64,000 bases of DNA from Clostridia bacterium. Lineage in GTDB: Bacteria; Bacillota; Clostridia; Oscillospirales; Acutalibacteraceae. Numbering within the stretch: the stretch's first letter is position 1; every line of letters begins with the position of its first letter. A program made the position numbers and the translations under genes. Positions 57,176 through 64,000 of this stretch are shown in pieces. The notes under the pieces were generated by a model, which worked only from the letters and a program-made list of their open reading frames with translations, was not told the DNA's origin and made no database searches. The DNA lies in assembly GCA_017516315.1 (NCBI GenBank), contig JAFXDE010000057.1, forward strand, positions 1 through 64,000, in the 5' to 3' direction.

Positions 57176-57398
57176 CCGTAAATCCTTTTCAGTGGTTTTT
57201 CAGAGACAGTACTGCCGTTCCTTTTTTTGCTGTCAGGGTGTTATGCTATGCTGAAAAAATCCTTTGTCAACTCTTCCTTTTTCCGGGAAGGCTTATGCGG
57301 ATTCCCTGCCCTGTGTAAGGTATAGGAAAGCATATATTTTTATATAGAAAAAAGTATAAAAAAATCTTATTTACGGGCGTTTTTTCTTCCTTAAACAG
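57176..57398. other. Intergenic stretch with no recognised feature
   Basis: Contains A/T-rich stretches, an imperfect TATATTTTTATATA palindrome near 57331, and no open frame with a ribosome binding site. I see nothing assignable. Confidence 0.6.
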
Positions 57399-57427
57399 TT
57401 GAAATTTTGTCGAAAAAATGTTATGAT
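57399..57427 (+). promoter_or_regulatory. Promoter of the hdr-flx operon
   Basis: TTGAAA (57399-57404), a 17-base spacer and TATGAT (57422-57427), giving a leader of about 110 bases before hdrB. Confidence 0.72.
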
Positions 57428-57543
57428 TAACCGAATGGACTGTGTTGGTGTTTTATGAACTTAAATACAGGAGAAATATGGAGTTTTTTAAGCTTAAACC
57501 TCAACGCCCAAAAACTATTTTTCAGAGAAAGGATCATAGATGT

Positions 57544-58335
57544 ATGAAGTACAGTTATTATCCAGGTTGTACCTTACGAACAAAGGCAAAAGACCTTGAC
57601 ACCTATGCGAGAAAATCCGCAAAGGTTCTCGGCTTTGAGCTCGAGGAGATCGAAAACTGGCAGTGCTGCGGCGGCGTGTATCCCTTAAGCAGCGATGAAA
57701 TCGCCAGCAAGCTTTCTTCCGTCCGTGCTCTTAACGAGGCTAAAGTCAAGGGTCAGGAACTCGTTACCCTCTGCTCTGCCTGCTATCATGTACTCAAAAG
57801 AGTTAACGACGATATGCAGAATGTAGAGGATATCCGAGTAAAGGCAAACAACTACATGAAGCTCGAAGAGCCCTATTCAGGCGAAGCACAGGTTCTTCAT
57901 TTCCTCGAAGTTCTCCGTGACAGAATAGGTTTTGACGAGCTTAAGAAAAAGGTTGTTAATCCTCTCACCGGTAAAAAAATAGGCGCTTATTACGGTTGTC
58001 TTCTTCTCAGACCGGGCAATATTTTAGGATTTGATAATCCCGAAAACCCCACAATCATCGAAGACTTTATCCGTGCCTTGGGTGCTGAGCCTGTTATCTA
58101 TCCTTACCGTAACGAATGCTGCGGCGGATACATTTCTCTTAAAGCAAAGGATCTTGCCTCGAAAATGTGCGACAACATTATGGACAGCGCAGCAGGCTTC
58201 GGTGCAGATATGCTCATCACAGCCTGTCCTCTTTGCCAGTATAATCTTACCAAAAACTCCAAGGCTACAGTTCCCGTGTACTATTTCACGGAAATTTTGG
58301 CTGAGGCATTAGGTGTGAAAGGGGAGGAAGAATAA
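57544..58335 (+). CDS. hdrB: Heterodisulfide reductase-like subunit B
   Basis: 263 residues. Two CCG domains: SYYPGCTLRTKA (5-16), NWQCCGGVYPL with CSACYHVL, and then YYGCLLLRP, ECCGGYISLK with ACPLCQYNL. In methanogen HdrB these Cys bind two non-cubane 4Fe-4S clusters that split the heterodisulfide. In bacteria the oxidant is unknown. Start 57544: AAAGGA 10 bases before the ATG and the family's usual N-terminus; the longer frame from 57442 overlaps the leader. The stop shares one base with hdrC. Confidence 0.92.
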   Translation: MKYSYYPGCTLRTKAKDLDTYARKSAKVLGFELEEIENWQCCGGVYPLSSDEIASKLSSVRALNEAKVKGQELVTLCSACYHVLKRVNDDMQNVEDIRVKANNYMKLEEPYSGEAQVLHFLEVLRDRIGFDELKKKVVNPLTGKKIGAYYGCLLLRPGNILGFDNPENPTIIEDFIRALGAEPVIYPYRNECCGGYISLKAKDLASKMCDNIMDSAAGFGADMLITACPLCQYNLTKNSKATVPVYYFTEILAEALGVKGEEE

Positions 58336-58730
58336 TGAGCCACGCAAACAACAAAACAGCAGCGGCTAAAATCGCCGAAATCAGCGGTACTAACCCTCTT
58401 AAATGTATGAAGTGCGGCAAATGCTCTGCTTCCTGTCCCGCTTTCGATAAAATGGACATCAAACCTCATCAGTTTGTATCCTATGTAGTAAACGAAGATA
58501 TTGATGCTCTTGCCAAATGTGAATCTCTCTGGTACTGCCTTTCCTGCTTCGCCTGTGTGGAAAGATGCCCCAGAGATGTTAAGCCCGGTAAGATTGTCGA
58601 CGCGGCCAGACAGATGGTTGTAAGACAGAAGGGCGGAAATTATCTTTCAGCTAACGAAATCCCCGCACTTATCGATGACGATGTTCCTCAGCAGCTTCTC
58701 GTAAGTGCTTTCAGAAAATTCAGGAGGTGA
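58335..58730 (+). CDS. hdrC: Heterodisulfide reductase-like subunit C
   Basis: 131 residues. Two 4Fe-4S clusters: CMKCGKCSASCP (24-35) and CLSCFACVERCPRDVKPG (about 69-86). It links HdrA to HdrB. Length is shorter than methanogen HdrC but normal for bacterial Flx/Hdr sets. It begins at the stop of hdrB and ends four bases before hdrA, with AGGAGG overlapping its end. Confidence 0.92.
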   Translation: MSHANNKTAAAKIAEISGTNPLKCMKCGKCSASCPAFDKMDIKPHQFVSYVVNEDIDALAKCESLWYCLSCFACVERCPRDVKPGKIVDAARQMVVRQKGGNYLSANEIPALIDDDVPQQLLVSAFRKFRR

Positions 58731-58734
58731 GTAA

Positions 58735-60723
58735 ATGAACGGAATAGGCGTTTTCGTCTGCCATTGCGGCAGTAACATCGCAGCTACGGTAGACGTTAAA
58801 AAGGTTGTTGAAATGGCTAAGCTTGAGCCGGGCGTAGTACACGCTGAAGAATATCAGTACATGTGCTCCGAGGCCGGTCAGGAAAGAATAGCCAAGGCTA
58901 TCAGAGAAAAGAAGCTTTCCGGTATCGTTGTCTGCTCCTGTTCACCCCGTATGCACGAAACCACTTTCAGAAAGTGCGCGGAAAAAGCAGGTCTTAACCC
59001 CTATATGGTAGAAATTGCTAACCTTCGTGAGCAGTGCTCCTGGGTACACAAGGACATTAACGAGGGTACCGAAAAGGCAGTTATCCTCACCAGAGCAGCT
59101 ATCGCAAAGGTAAGCCTCAATACCTCTCTTTATGCAGGTGAAAGCGGCGTTACAAAGAGAGCGCTCGTTATCGGCGGCGGTATCGCAGGTATTCAGACAG
59201 CTCTCGACATCGCAGATGCAGGCTACGAGGTAGACATCGTAGAAAAGACTCCCTCCATCGGCGGTAAGATGGCACAGCTTGATAAAACCTTCCCCACTCT
59301 TGACTGCTCCGCCTGTATCCTTACACCGAAAATGGTTGACGCAGCAGCACACGAAAAGATCAATATCTATTCCTACAGTGAGGTAGAAAAGGTATCGGGC
59401 TTCGTCGGCGACTTCACCGTTGACATCCGTAAAAAGGCAAGATATGTCAATATGGACAAATGTACAGGCTGCGGTGCCTGTATGGAAAAATGCCCCAGCA
59501 AAAAGGCTCTGAGTGAATTTAACAGCGGTCTCAGCACCCGCCCTGCCATCTACACTCCCTTCGCTCAGGCGATACCCAATGTTCCCGTAATCGATCCCTC
59601 TCAGTGCTTAAAGCTTAAAAATGACAAATGCGGTCTCTGCGAAAGAGTTTGCCAGGCAGGAGCCATCGACTATAAGCAGGAGGACGAAATCGTAACCCGT
59701 AAGTACGGTGCTATCGTAGTAGCTACAGGCTTTGAGGTAATCAAGCTCGATAATTACGATGAATATGCTTACAGTCAGAGTAAGGACGTTATCACTTCTC
59801 TTGAACTCGAGAGAATTATGAACGCTGCAGGTCCTACCAAGGGTCACCTCGAGCGTCTCTCAGACGGTAAAGCTCCCAAAAATATCGTATTTATCCAGTG
59901 TGTTGGCTCGAGATGTGCAGACGGCAAGGGTAAGAGCTATTGCTCAAAGATCTGCTGTATGTATACAGCTAAGCACGCTATCCTTATAAGAGATAAATAT
60001 CCCGATGTAAACGTAACAGTATTTTACATCGATGTGCGTACACCCGGTAAGAACTTCGATGAATTCTACAGACGAGCAGTCGAGGAATACGGAGTTAATT
60101 ACGTTAAGGGCCAGGTAGGTAAGGTCACTCCCGAGCCTAACGGTAAGCTTACCGTTCACGGTGTAGACCTTCTCGATAATAAGCAGCTTAAGGTTGAAGC
60201 GGATATGGTTGTTCTTGCGGCAGCTATCGAGCCCTCTCCTGAGGTAAGAAATATCGCTACAATGCTTACTGCAAGTATCGATACAAATAACTTCATAACA
60301 GAAGCTCATCCGAAGCTCCGTCCCGTAGAATCACCTACAGCAGGCGTATTCCTTTCAGGTATTTGTCAGGGACCGAAGGATATTCCCGAAACCGTTTCAC
60401 AGGCAGGTGCCGCAGCAGTTAAGGTTATCGGTCTTCTCGCTAAAGATAAGCTTCTCACCAATCCCTGTACGGCTAAGGCTGACGAGCTTCTCTGTAACGG
60501 CTGCAGCGCTTGCTTCAATGTCTGTCCTTACGGTGCTATCAGCTATGAAGACAAGCTTATCAATGACCACGGTGTAAGAGAAACACGCCGCGTAGCCGTT
60601 GTAAACAATGCTCTTTGCCAGGGCTGCGGTGCTTGTACCGTTACCTGTCCCTCAGGTGCTATGGACCTTCAGGGCTTCTCAAACAGACAGATTATCGCGG
60701 AGGTGGATGCTATATGTCGATAA
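58735..60723 (+). CDS. hdrA: Heterodisulfide reductase-like subunit A, flavin electron-bifurcating candidate
   Basis: 662 residues. N-terminal thioredoxin-like/Cys segment (FVCHCGSNIA, VVCSCSPRMHE), FAD-binding Rossmann ALVIGGGIAGIQTALDIADAG (about 143-163) with IGGKMAQLDKTFPTLDCSACIL, an inserted ferredoxin (CTGCGACMEKCPSKKA, about 243), and two C-terminal 4Fe-4S motifs (CNGCSACFNVCP and CQGCGACTVTCP, about 585-645). In methanogens HdrA's FAD splits electrons between ferredoxin and heterodisulfide; in bacteria with FlxABCD it is thought to do so with NADH. The bifurcation is inference. Confidence 0.93.
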   Translation: MNGIGVFVCHCGSNIAATVDVKKVVEMAKLEPGVVHAEEYQYMCSEAGQERIAKAIREKKLSGIVVCSCSPRMHETTFRKCAEKAGLNPYMVEIANLREQCSWVHKDINEGTEKAVILTRAAIAKVSLNTSLYAGESGVTKRALVIGGGIAGIQTALDIADAGYEVDIVEKTPSIGGKMAQLDKTFPTLDCSACILTPKMVDAAAHEKINIYSYSEVEKVSGFVGDFTVDIRKKARYVNMDKCTGCGACMEKCPSKKALSEFNSGLSTRPAIYTPFAQAIPNVPVIDPSQCLKLKNDKCGLCERVCQAGAIDYKQEDEIVTRKYGAIVVATGFEVIKLDNYDEYAYSQSKDVITSLELERIMNAAGPTKGHLERLSDGKAPKNIVFIQCVGSRCADGKGKSYCSKICCMYTAKHAILIRDKYPDVNVTVFYIDVRTPGKNFDEFYRRAVEEYGVNYVKGQVGKVTPEPNGKLTVHGVDLLDNKQLKVEADMVVLAAAIEPSPEVRNIATMLTASIDTNNFITEAHPKLRPVESPTAGVFLSGICQGPKDIPETVSQAGAAAVKVIGLLAKDKLLTNPCTAKADELLCNGCSACFNVCPYGAISYEDKLINDHGVRETRRVAVVNNALCQGCGACTVTCPSGAMDLQGFSNRQIIAEVDAICR

Positions 60724-61151
60724 ATCAGGAATTTAAACCGAAAATAGTCGCATTCTGCTGTAACTGGTGCAGTTATGCAGGTGCTGACCTTGCCGGCGGC
60801 AGCAGACTTTCCTACCCCGCCGATGTAAAGATTATCCGTGTTCCCTGTTCCTGCAGAGTAAACCCTATGTTTATTCTCCGTGCCTTCGAAAGAGGCGCTG
60901 ACGGTGTTATTATCTGCGGCTGTCATCCCGGCGACTGCCATTACAGTACAGGTAACTATTATGCCAGAAGAAGAATGACTCTTCTCTTCTCAATGCTCGA
61001 TTATCTCGGTATCGAAAAGGAAAGAACCCGTGTAGAATGGGTATCTGCAGCAGAAGGTGTTAAGTTCTCCACCACTATGAATGAATTTGTTTCGGCTGTC
61101 CGTGAGCTCGGTCCGAACAGAAGATTGGGGGATTTAAGATGCAAAGATTAA
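60714..61151 (+). CDS. flxD: MvhD/FlxD-type iron-sulfur subunit
   Basis: 145 residues. KIVAFCCNWCSYAGADLAG, VPCSCRVNPMFILRAFERGADGVIICGCHPGDCHY are the hallmark segments of MvhD, the 2Fe-2S protein that carries electrons from a hydrogenase or flavoprotein to HdrA. The true start is the ATG at 60714, inside hdrA, with GGAGG 11 bases upstream. Next to flavoprotein genes rather than a hydrogenase, it takes the FlxD role. Confidence 0.9.
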   Translation: MSINQEFKPKIVAFCCNWCSYAGADLAGGSRLSYPADVKIIRVPCSCRVNPMFILRAFERGADGVIICGCHPGDCHYSTGNYYARRRMTLLFSMLDYLGIEKERTRVEWVSAAEGVKFSTTMNEFVSAVRELGPNRRLGDLRCKD

Positions 61152-62104
61152 TAGACAGAATGAAAGAGCTTTTAGCTGACGGTACAGTTCAGCGTGTACT
61201 CGGTTGGAAGCAGGGAGATCTCGGTTATAATCCCGAACCCCATTACTTTAACAGCGCAGAGGAGCTTGACGAGTTCATCTACGACGGCTTCTGCGGTGCT
61301 AACCTCAGCAAATATATGATAAAGGGCTCAGAGCTCGAGGGTAAAACTCTCGTTCTCCTTAAGCCCTGCGATACCTACTCCTTTAATCAGCTCATCAAGG
61401 AGCACAGAGTAGACCGTGAAAAGGCTTACATCATCGGCGTAGGCTGTAAGGGTAAGCTTGACATCGAAAAGATCAAGGCTCAGGGCATAAAGGGTATCAC
61501 AGCTGTTAAGGGCGCTGAAATCAGCGGCGACTGTGACGAGCTTACGGTAGAAACCGTTTACGGCGAAAAGAAGGTAGCCTATAAGGATGCGATGCTCGAA
61601 AGATGCCATGTATGTAAGGGTAAGGAGCATAAGATTTATGACGAGCTTCTTCTCGACAGCGTTGACACCTGTGACGGCGACCGCTTCGAATGTGTAGATG
61701 AACTTGACAGCCTTACTCCCGAGGAAAAGTTTAATTTCTTCCGTAAGGAGCTTTCTAAGTGTATCAGATGTAACGCCTGCCGTAATGTCTGCCCCGCCTG
61801 CTCATGCAGAAAGTGTGTGTTCGATTCTAATAAATTCGACTCGGCACAGAAGGCAAATGTGGACCCCTTTGAAGAAAGTATGTTCCACATTATCCGTGCT
61901 TTCCATGTAGCCGGCAGATGCACTGACTGCGGTGAATGCAGCCGTGTATGTCCTCAGGGTATTCCTCTTCACCTCTTTAACAGAAAGTTCATCAAGGACA
62001 TCAATGAATTCTACGGTGAATTTATAGCAGGTGAGGATGCAGAGACCAAAGGACCTCTTACCGATTTTACATTAGATGATATTGAACCGGGCGAAAGGAG
62101 ATAA
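61139..62104 (+). CDS. flxC: Flx complex 4Fe-4S subunit (FlxC-like)
   Basis: 321 residues. N-terminal region without clusters (to about 150) resembling F420-dehydrogenase-beta/CoF-type proteins (VLLKPCDTYSFNQLIKEHRVD), then a Cys pair CHVCKGKE, and a double 4Fe-4S segment with CIRCNACRNVCPACSCRKC and CTDCGECSRVCPQG. Overlaps flxD by 13 bases. The name follows the Desulfovibrio flxABCD-hdrABC set, by order and domain type. It should pass electrons between the FAD subunit and FlxD/HdrA. Confidence 0.8.
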   Translation: MQRLIDRMKELLADGTVQRVLGWKQGDLGYNPEPHYFNSAEELDEFIYDGFCGANLSKYMIKGSELEGKTLVLLKPCDTYSFNQLIKEHRVDREKAYIIGVGCKGKLDIEKIKAQGIKGITAVKGAEISGDCDELTVETVYGEKKVAYKDAMLERCHVCKGKEHKIYDELLLDSVDTCDGDRFECVDELDSLTPEEKFNFFRKELSKCIRCNACRNVCPACSCRKCVFDSNKFDSAQKANVDPFEESMFHIIRAFHVAGRCTDCGECSRVCPQGIPLHLFNRKFIKDINEFYGEFIAGEDAETKGPLTDFTLDDIEPGERR

Positions 62105-62108
62105 GAAA

Positions 62109-63137
62109 ATGAAAAAGTTTTTAAAATCAGACCTTAACGCTCTTCTTGATATTATTAGTGAAAAGGAAAGAATTTATCTTCCCGTTTCTGAAGCAGGTCA
62201 GACAAACTACGCTATATATAATGAAAACAGCAAGGTTGATCTTGATACTCTCAAAACCGTAAAGAGCGCCAAGGAGGTATTCTTTCCTCAGAGCGAAACT
62301 CTTTACACCGCCTTTATGGACGGCAAAAAAATCCGTATCGCACAGGAAGAGCTCGAAAAAGAAGAGTTTGTTCTTTTCGGTGTAAAGGCCTGCGATGTCA
62401 GAGGTATAGAGGTTCTTGACAAGGTTTTCCTTTCAGAGCCCGTTGACTCCTTCTATAAGGCAAGAAGAGACCACGGTGTTATCGTTGCTCTCGCCTGCGG
62501 TGAGCCTGAAGAAAGCTGCTTCTGTAAGGCCTTCGGTATCGACTGTGCCGAGCCTGAGGGCGATGTAGCTCTTTATGACTGCGGTGATTATTATTTCTGG
62601 GATGTAAAGACAGAAAAGGGTACAGCTCTTACCGAAAAATGTGCTTCTGTTCTCTCCGATGCCGAGGAGGCTCCCGTAAAAGAAAAGCAGGAAGAAATCA
62701 GAAAAATCGTTTCCCTTCTTCCTTATATGAATATCTCCCTTGATTCCTGGAAGGGTGCAACTACTGACGAAAAGTTCAATTCCGATGTATGGGAGGAGCT
62801 TTATAAGCCCTGTCTTGCCTGCGGCACATGTACCTTCGTTTGTCCCACCTGTCAGTGCTATGACATAAAGGACTATAAAACAAAGAACGGCGTACAGCGT
62901 TACCGCTGCTGGGACTCCTGTATGTATTCCGATTTCACTATGATGGCTCACGGTAATAACAGAACAAGTCAGCTTCAGCGCTTCCGTCAGAGATTTATGC
63001 ACAAGCTTGTTTACTTCCCTGCAAATAACGACGGTATGTTCTCCTGCGTCGGCTGCGGCAGATGTGTCGATAAGTGTCCTGCAGCAGCGAATATTATCAA
63101 GGTAATCAAGGCATTTGAAAAGGAGGGCAACAGATAA
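62109..63137 (+). CDS. flxB: Flx complex 4Fe-4S subunit (FlxB-like, AsrA-related)
   Basis: 342 residues. N-terminal FVLFGVKACDVRGIEVLD and ACGEPEESCFC resemble the anaerobic sulfite reductase A/hydrogenase beta group; C-terminal CLACGTCTFVCPTCQCYD and CVGCGRCVDKCPAAANI carry two 4Fe-4S clusters. The ATG at 62109 follows AAAGGA; the frame opens earlier inside flxC. No asrC is present, so sulfite reduction is not supported. It touches flxA by one base. Confidence 0.82.
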   Translation: MKKFLKSDLNALLDIISEKERIYLPVSEAGQTNYAIYNENSKVDLDTLKTVKSAKEVFFPQSETLYTAFMDGKKIRIAQEELEKEEFVLFGVKACDVRGIEVLDKVFLSEPVDSFYKARRDHGVIVALACGEPEESCFCKAFGIDCAEPEGDVALYDCGDYYFWDVKTEKGTALTEKCASVLSDAEEAPVKEKQEEIRKIVSLLPYMNISLDSWKGATTDEKFNSDVWEELYKPCLACGTCTFVCPTCQCYDIKDYKTKNGVQRYRCWDSCMYSDFTMMAHGNNRTSQLQRFRQRFMHKLVYFPANNDGMFSCVGCGRCVDKCPAAANIIKVIKAFEKEGNR

Positions 63138-63991
63138 TGTGCGATTGTAAATGTCACGAAAATTATAATCTTGACACACTTGTACCTCTGGTAGGTGTGG
63201 TTACGGATATCCGTCAGGAAACTCCCGACGTAAAAACCTTCAGAGTAAATGCTCCCGAAGGCGGAAAGCTTTTCGAGCATATGCCCGGTCAGTGTGCTAT
63301 GCTTTCAGTTCCCGGTGTCGGTGAGGCTATGTTCTCTATTACCTCTTCACCCACCAATAAGGAATATCAGGAATTCAGCATTAAAAAGTGCGGTGTTCTT
63401 ACCGATTATCTCCACGAGCTTGAGGTTGGTGACGAAATCACCGTAAGAGGTCCCTACGGTAACGCTTTCCCCGTGGAAACAGAGCTTAAGGGAAAGGACC
63501 TTCTCTTCGTTGCCGGCGGTATCGGTCTCGCACCCCTTCGTTCCGTTATCAATTATGTGCTTGATAATCGCGAAAACTACGGCAAGGTAGACATTCTTTA
63601 CGGCTCCCGTTCCGCTGATGACCTCGTTCAGCTCAAGGAAATCCAGGAAAAGTGGATGAATGCAAAGGATGTAAATGTTTATCTTACCATCGACAGACCC
63701 CAGGAGGGCTGGGACGGTCATGTAGGCTTCGTTCCCGCTTATCTTAAGGAGCTTGAGCTTTCAGCGGATAAGACTGTTCTTGTCTGCGGTCCGCCGATTA
63801 TGATTAAGTTTGTTCTTGCTGCCCTTACTGAAATGGGCTTTTCAAAGGAGCAGGCATATACTACTCTCGAGCTTCGTATGAAGTGCGGCGTAGGTAAATG
63901 CGGCAGATGTAACATCGGCTCCAAGTATGTATGTAAGGACGGACCCGTTTTCCGTTGTGACGAAGTAGACGAATTACCCGACGAGTATTAA
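63137..63991 (+). CDS. flxA: Flx complex FAD/NAD-binding subunit (FlxA-like, AsrB-related)
   Basis: 284 residues, complete; the stop is nine bases before the window edge. A ferredoxin-NADP reductase-type protein: FAD-binding domain (MPGQCAMLSVPGVGEAMFSITSS in parts, about 49-72), NAD-binding domain with LLFVAGGIGLAPLRSVI and VLVCGPPIMIKF, and a C-terminal 2Fe-2S Cys group (LRMKCGVGKCGRCNIGSKYVCKDGPVF in pieces). It should oxidise NADH and feed the Hdr/Flx complex. The next genes are out of view. Confidence 0.88.
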   Translation: MCDCKCHENYNLDTLVPLVGVVTDIRQETPDVKTFRVNAPEGGKLFEHMPGQCAMLSVPGVGEAMFSITSSPTNKEYQEFSIKKCGVLTDYLHELEVGDEITVRGPYGNAFPVETELKGKDLLFVAGGIGLAPLRSVINYVLDNRENYGKVDILYGSRSADDLVQLKEIQEKWMNAKDVNVYLTIDRPQEGWDGHVGFVPAYLKELELSADKTVLVCGPPIMIKFVLAALTEMGFSKEQAYTTLELRMKCGVGKCGRCNIGSKYVCKDGPVFRCDEVDELPDEY

Positions 63992-64000
63992 TCTGGAAAG

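Noticed and set aside
62109..63991. Anaerobic sulfite reductase (asrAB) assignment
   Set aside because: The two proteins resemble AsrA and AsrB, but no asrC is present and they continue an hdr-flxD operon; the Flx role fits better.

Overview
The window looks like chromosomal DNA of an anaerobic, Gram-positive, probably gut-associated member of the Clostridia, most likely an Oscillospirales/Ruminococcaceae relative. This is inferred from strong AGGAGG-type ribosome binding sites, TTGACA/TATAAT promoters, a LexA box of the Gram-positive type, a class III (oxygen-sensitive) ribonucleotide reductase, DUF4364, DUF4080 and DUF2812 proteins, a SpoIIQ-like peptidase and an Hdr/Flx electron-transfer cluster. 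No rRNA gene is present, so the taxonomic call is inference.

Layout. 1-360: a tRNA cluster (Val partial, Asp, Phe, Gly) closed by a terminator, followed by a striking array of 10-base linkers and variable hairpins (364-540). 0.7-9.5 kb: an HD protein, a two-part ThrE-type exporter, a circularly permuted GH3 glucosidase with a MIF-like tautomerase, an ECF sigma factor/anti-sigma pair, and a TetR regulator with an FGGY sugar kinase. 9.6-12.1 kb (minus): an AlaX editing protein and a DUF1015 protein. 12.2-19.2 kb: a CDF transporter, metallophosphoesterase, GDPD, isocitrate dehydrogenase, a membrane protein and a B12/radical-SAM DUF4080 protein. 19.2-27.3 kb: nitroreductase, nagB, FnIII proteins, a small secreted peptide, coaX, a PflX-like radical SAM protein, mscL with a zinc ribbon, proC and a pyridoxal kinase. 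27.4-31.2 kb: a PadR/DUF2812 pair with two operators, a SpoIIQ-like M23 peptidase, and lexA with two SOS boxes. 31.5-33.6 kb: nucleotidyltransferase, acetyltransferase and P-loop kinase in one operon, then a zinc-ribbon protein. 33.7-37.2 kb: nrdD (fused to a glutaredoxin domain) and trxB, preceded by three NrdR-like boxes and a candidate structured leader RNA. 37.3-41.9 kb: unknown membrane protein, YjjG-type HAD phosphatase, DUF4364 protein, GH43-like enzyme. 41.9-43.1 kb: repeat island without a credible gene. 43.1-46.6 kb (minus): mfd.

47.1-53.4 kb holds an intact, compact phage head module: terminase small and large subunits, portal, prohead protease, decoration protein, major capsid protein and three connector/completion genes. 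It has no tail, lysis, integrase, repressor or replication gene in view. 53.5-57.1 kb: a histidine phosphatase, an RlmA-like methyltransferase, a 47-residue peptide gene, rimM-trmD and HPr. 57.5-64.0 kb: hdrBCA-flxDCBA, a complete Hdr/Flx complex in seven tightly packed genes.

Three short genes (21820, 46754, 55194) encode small amphipathic, aromatic-rich peptides, each alone behind a near-consensus promoter. Several repeat families share one design: fixed flanks around self-complementary inserts whose sequence changes but whose pairing is kept. The most noteworthy items are the tail-less capsid locus, the nrdD leader RNA, the hairpin/linker array and the small-peptide genes.
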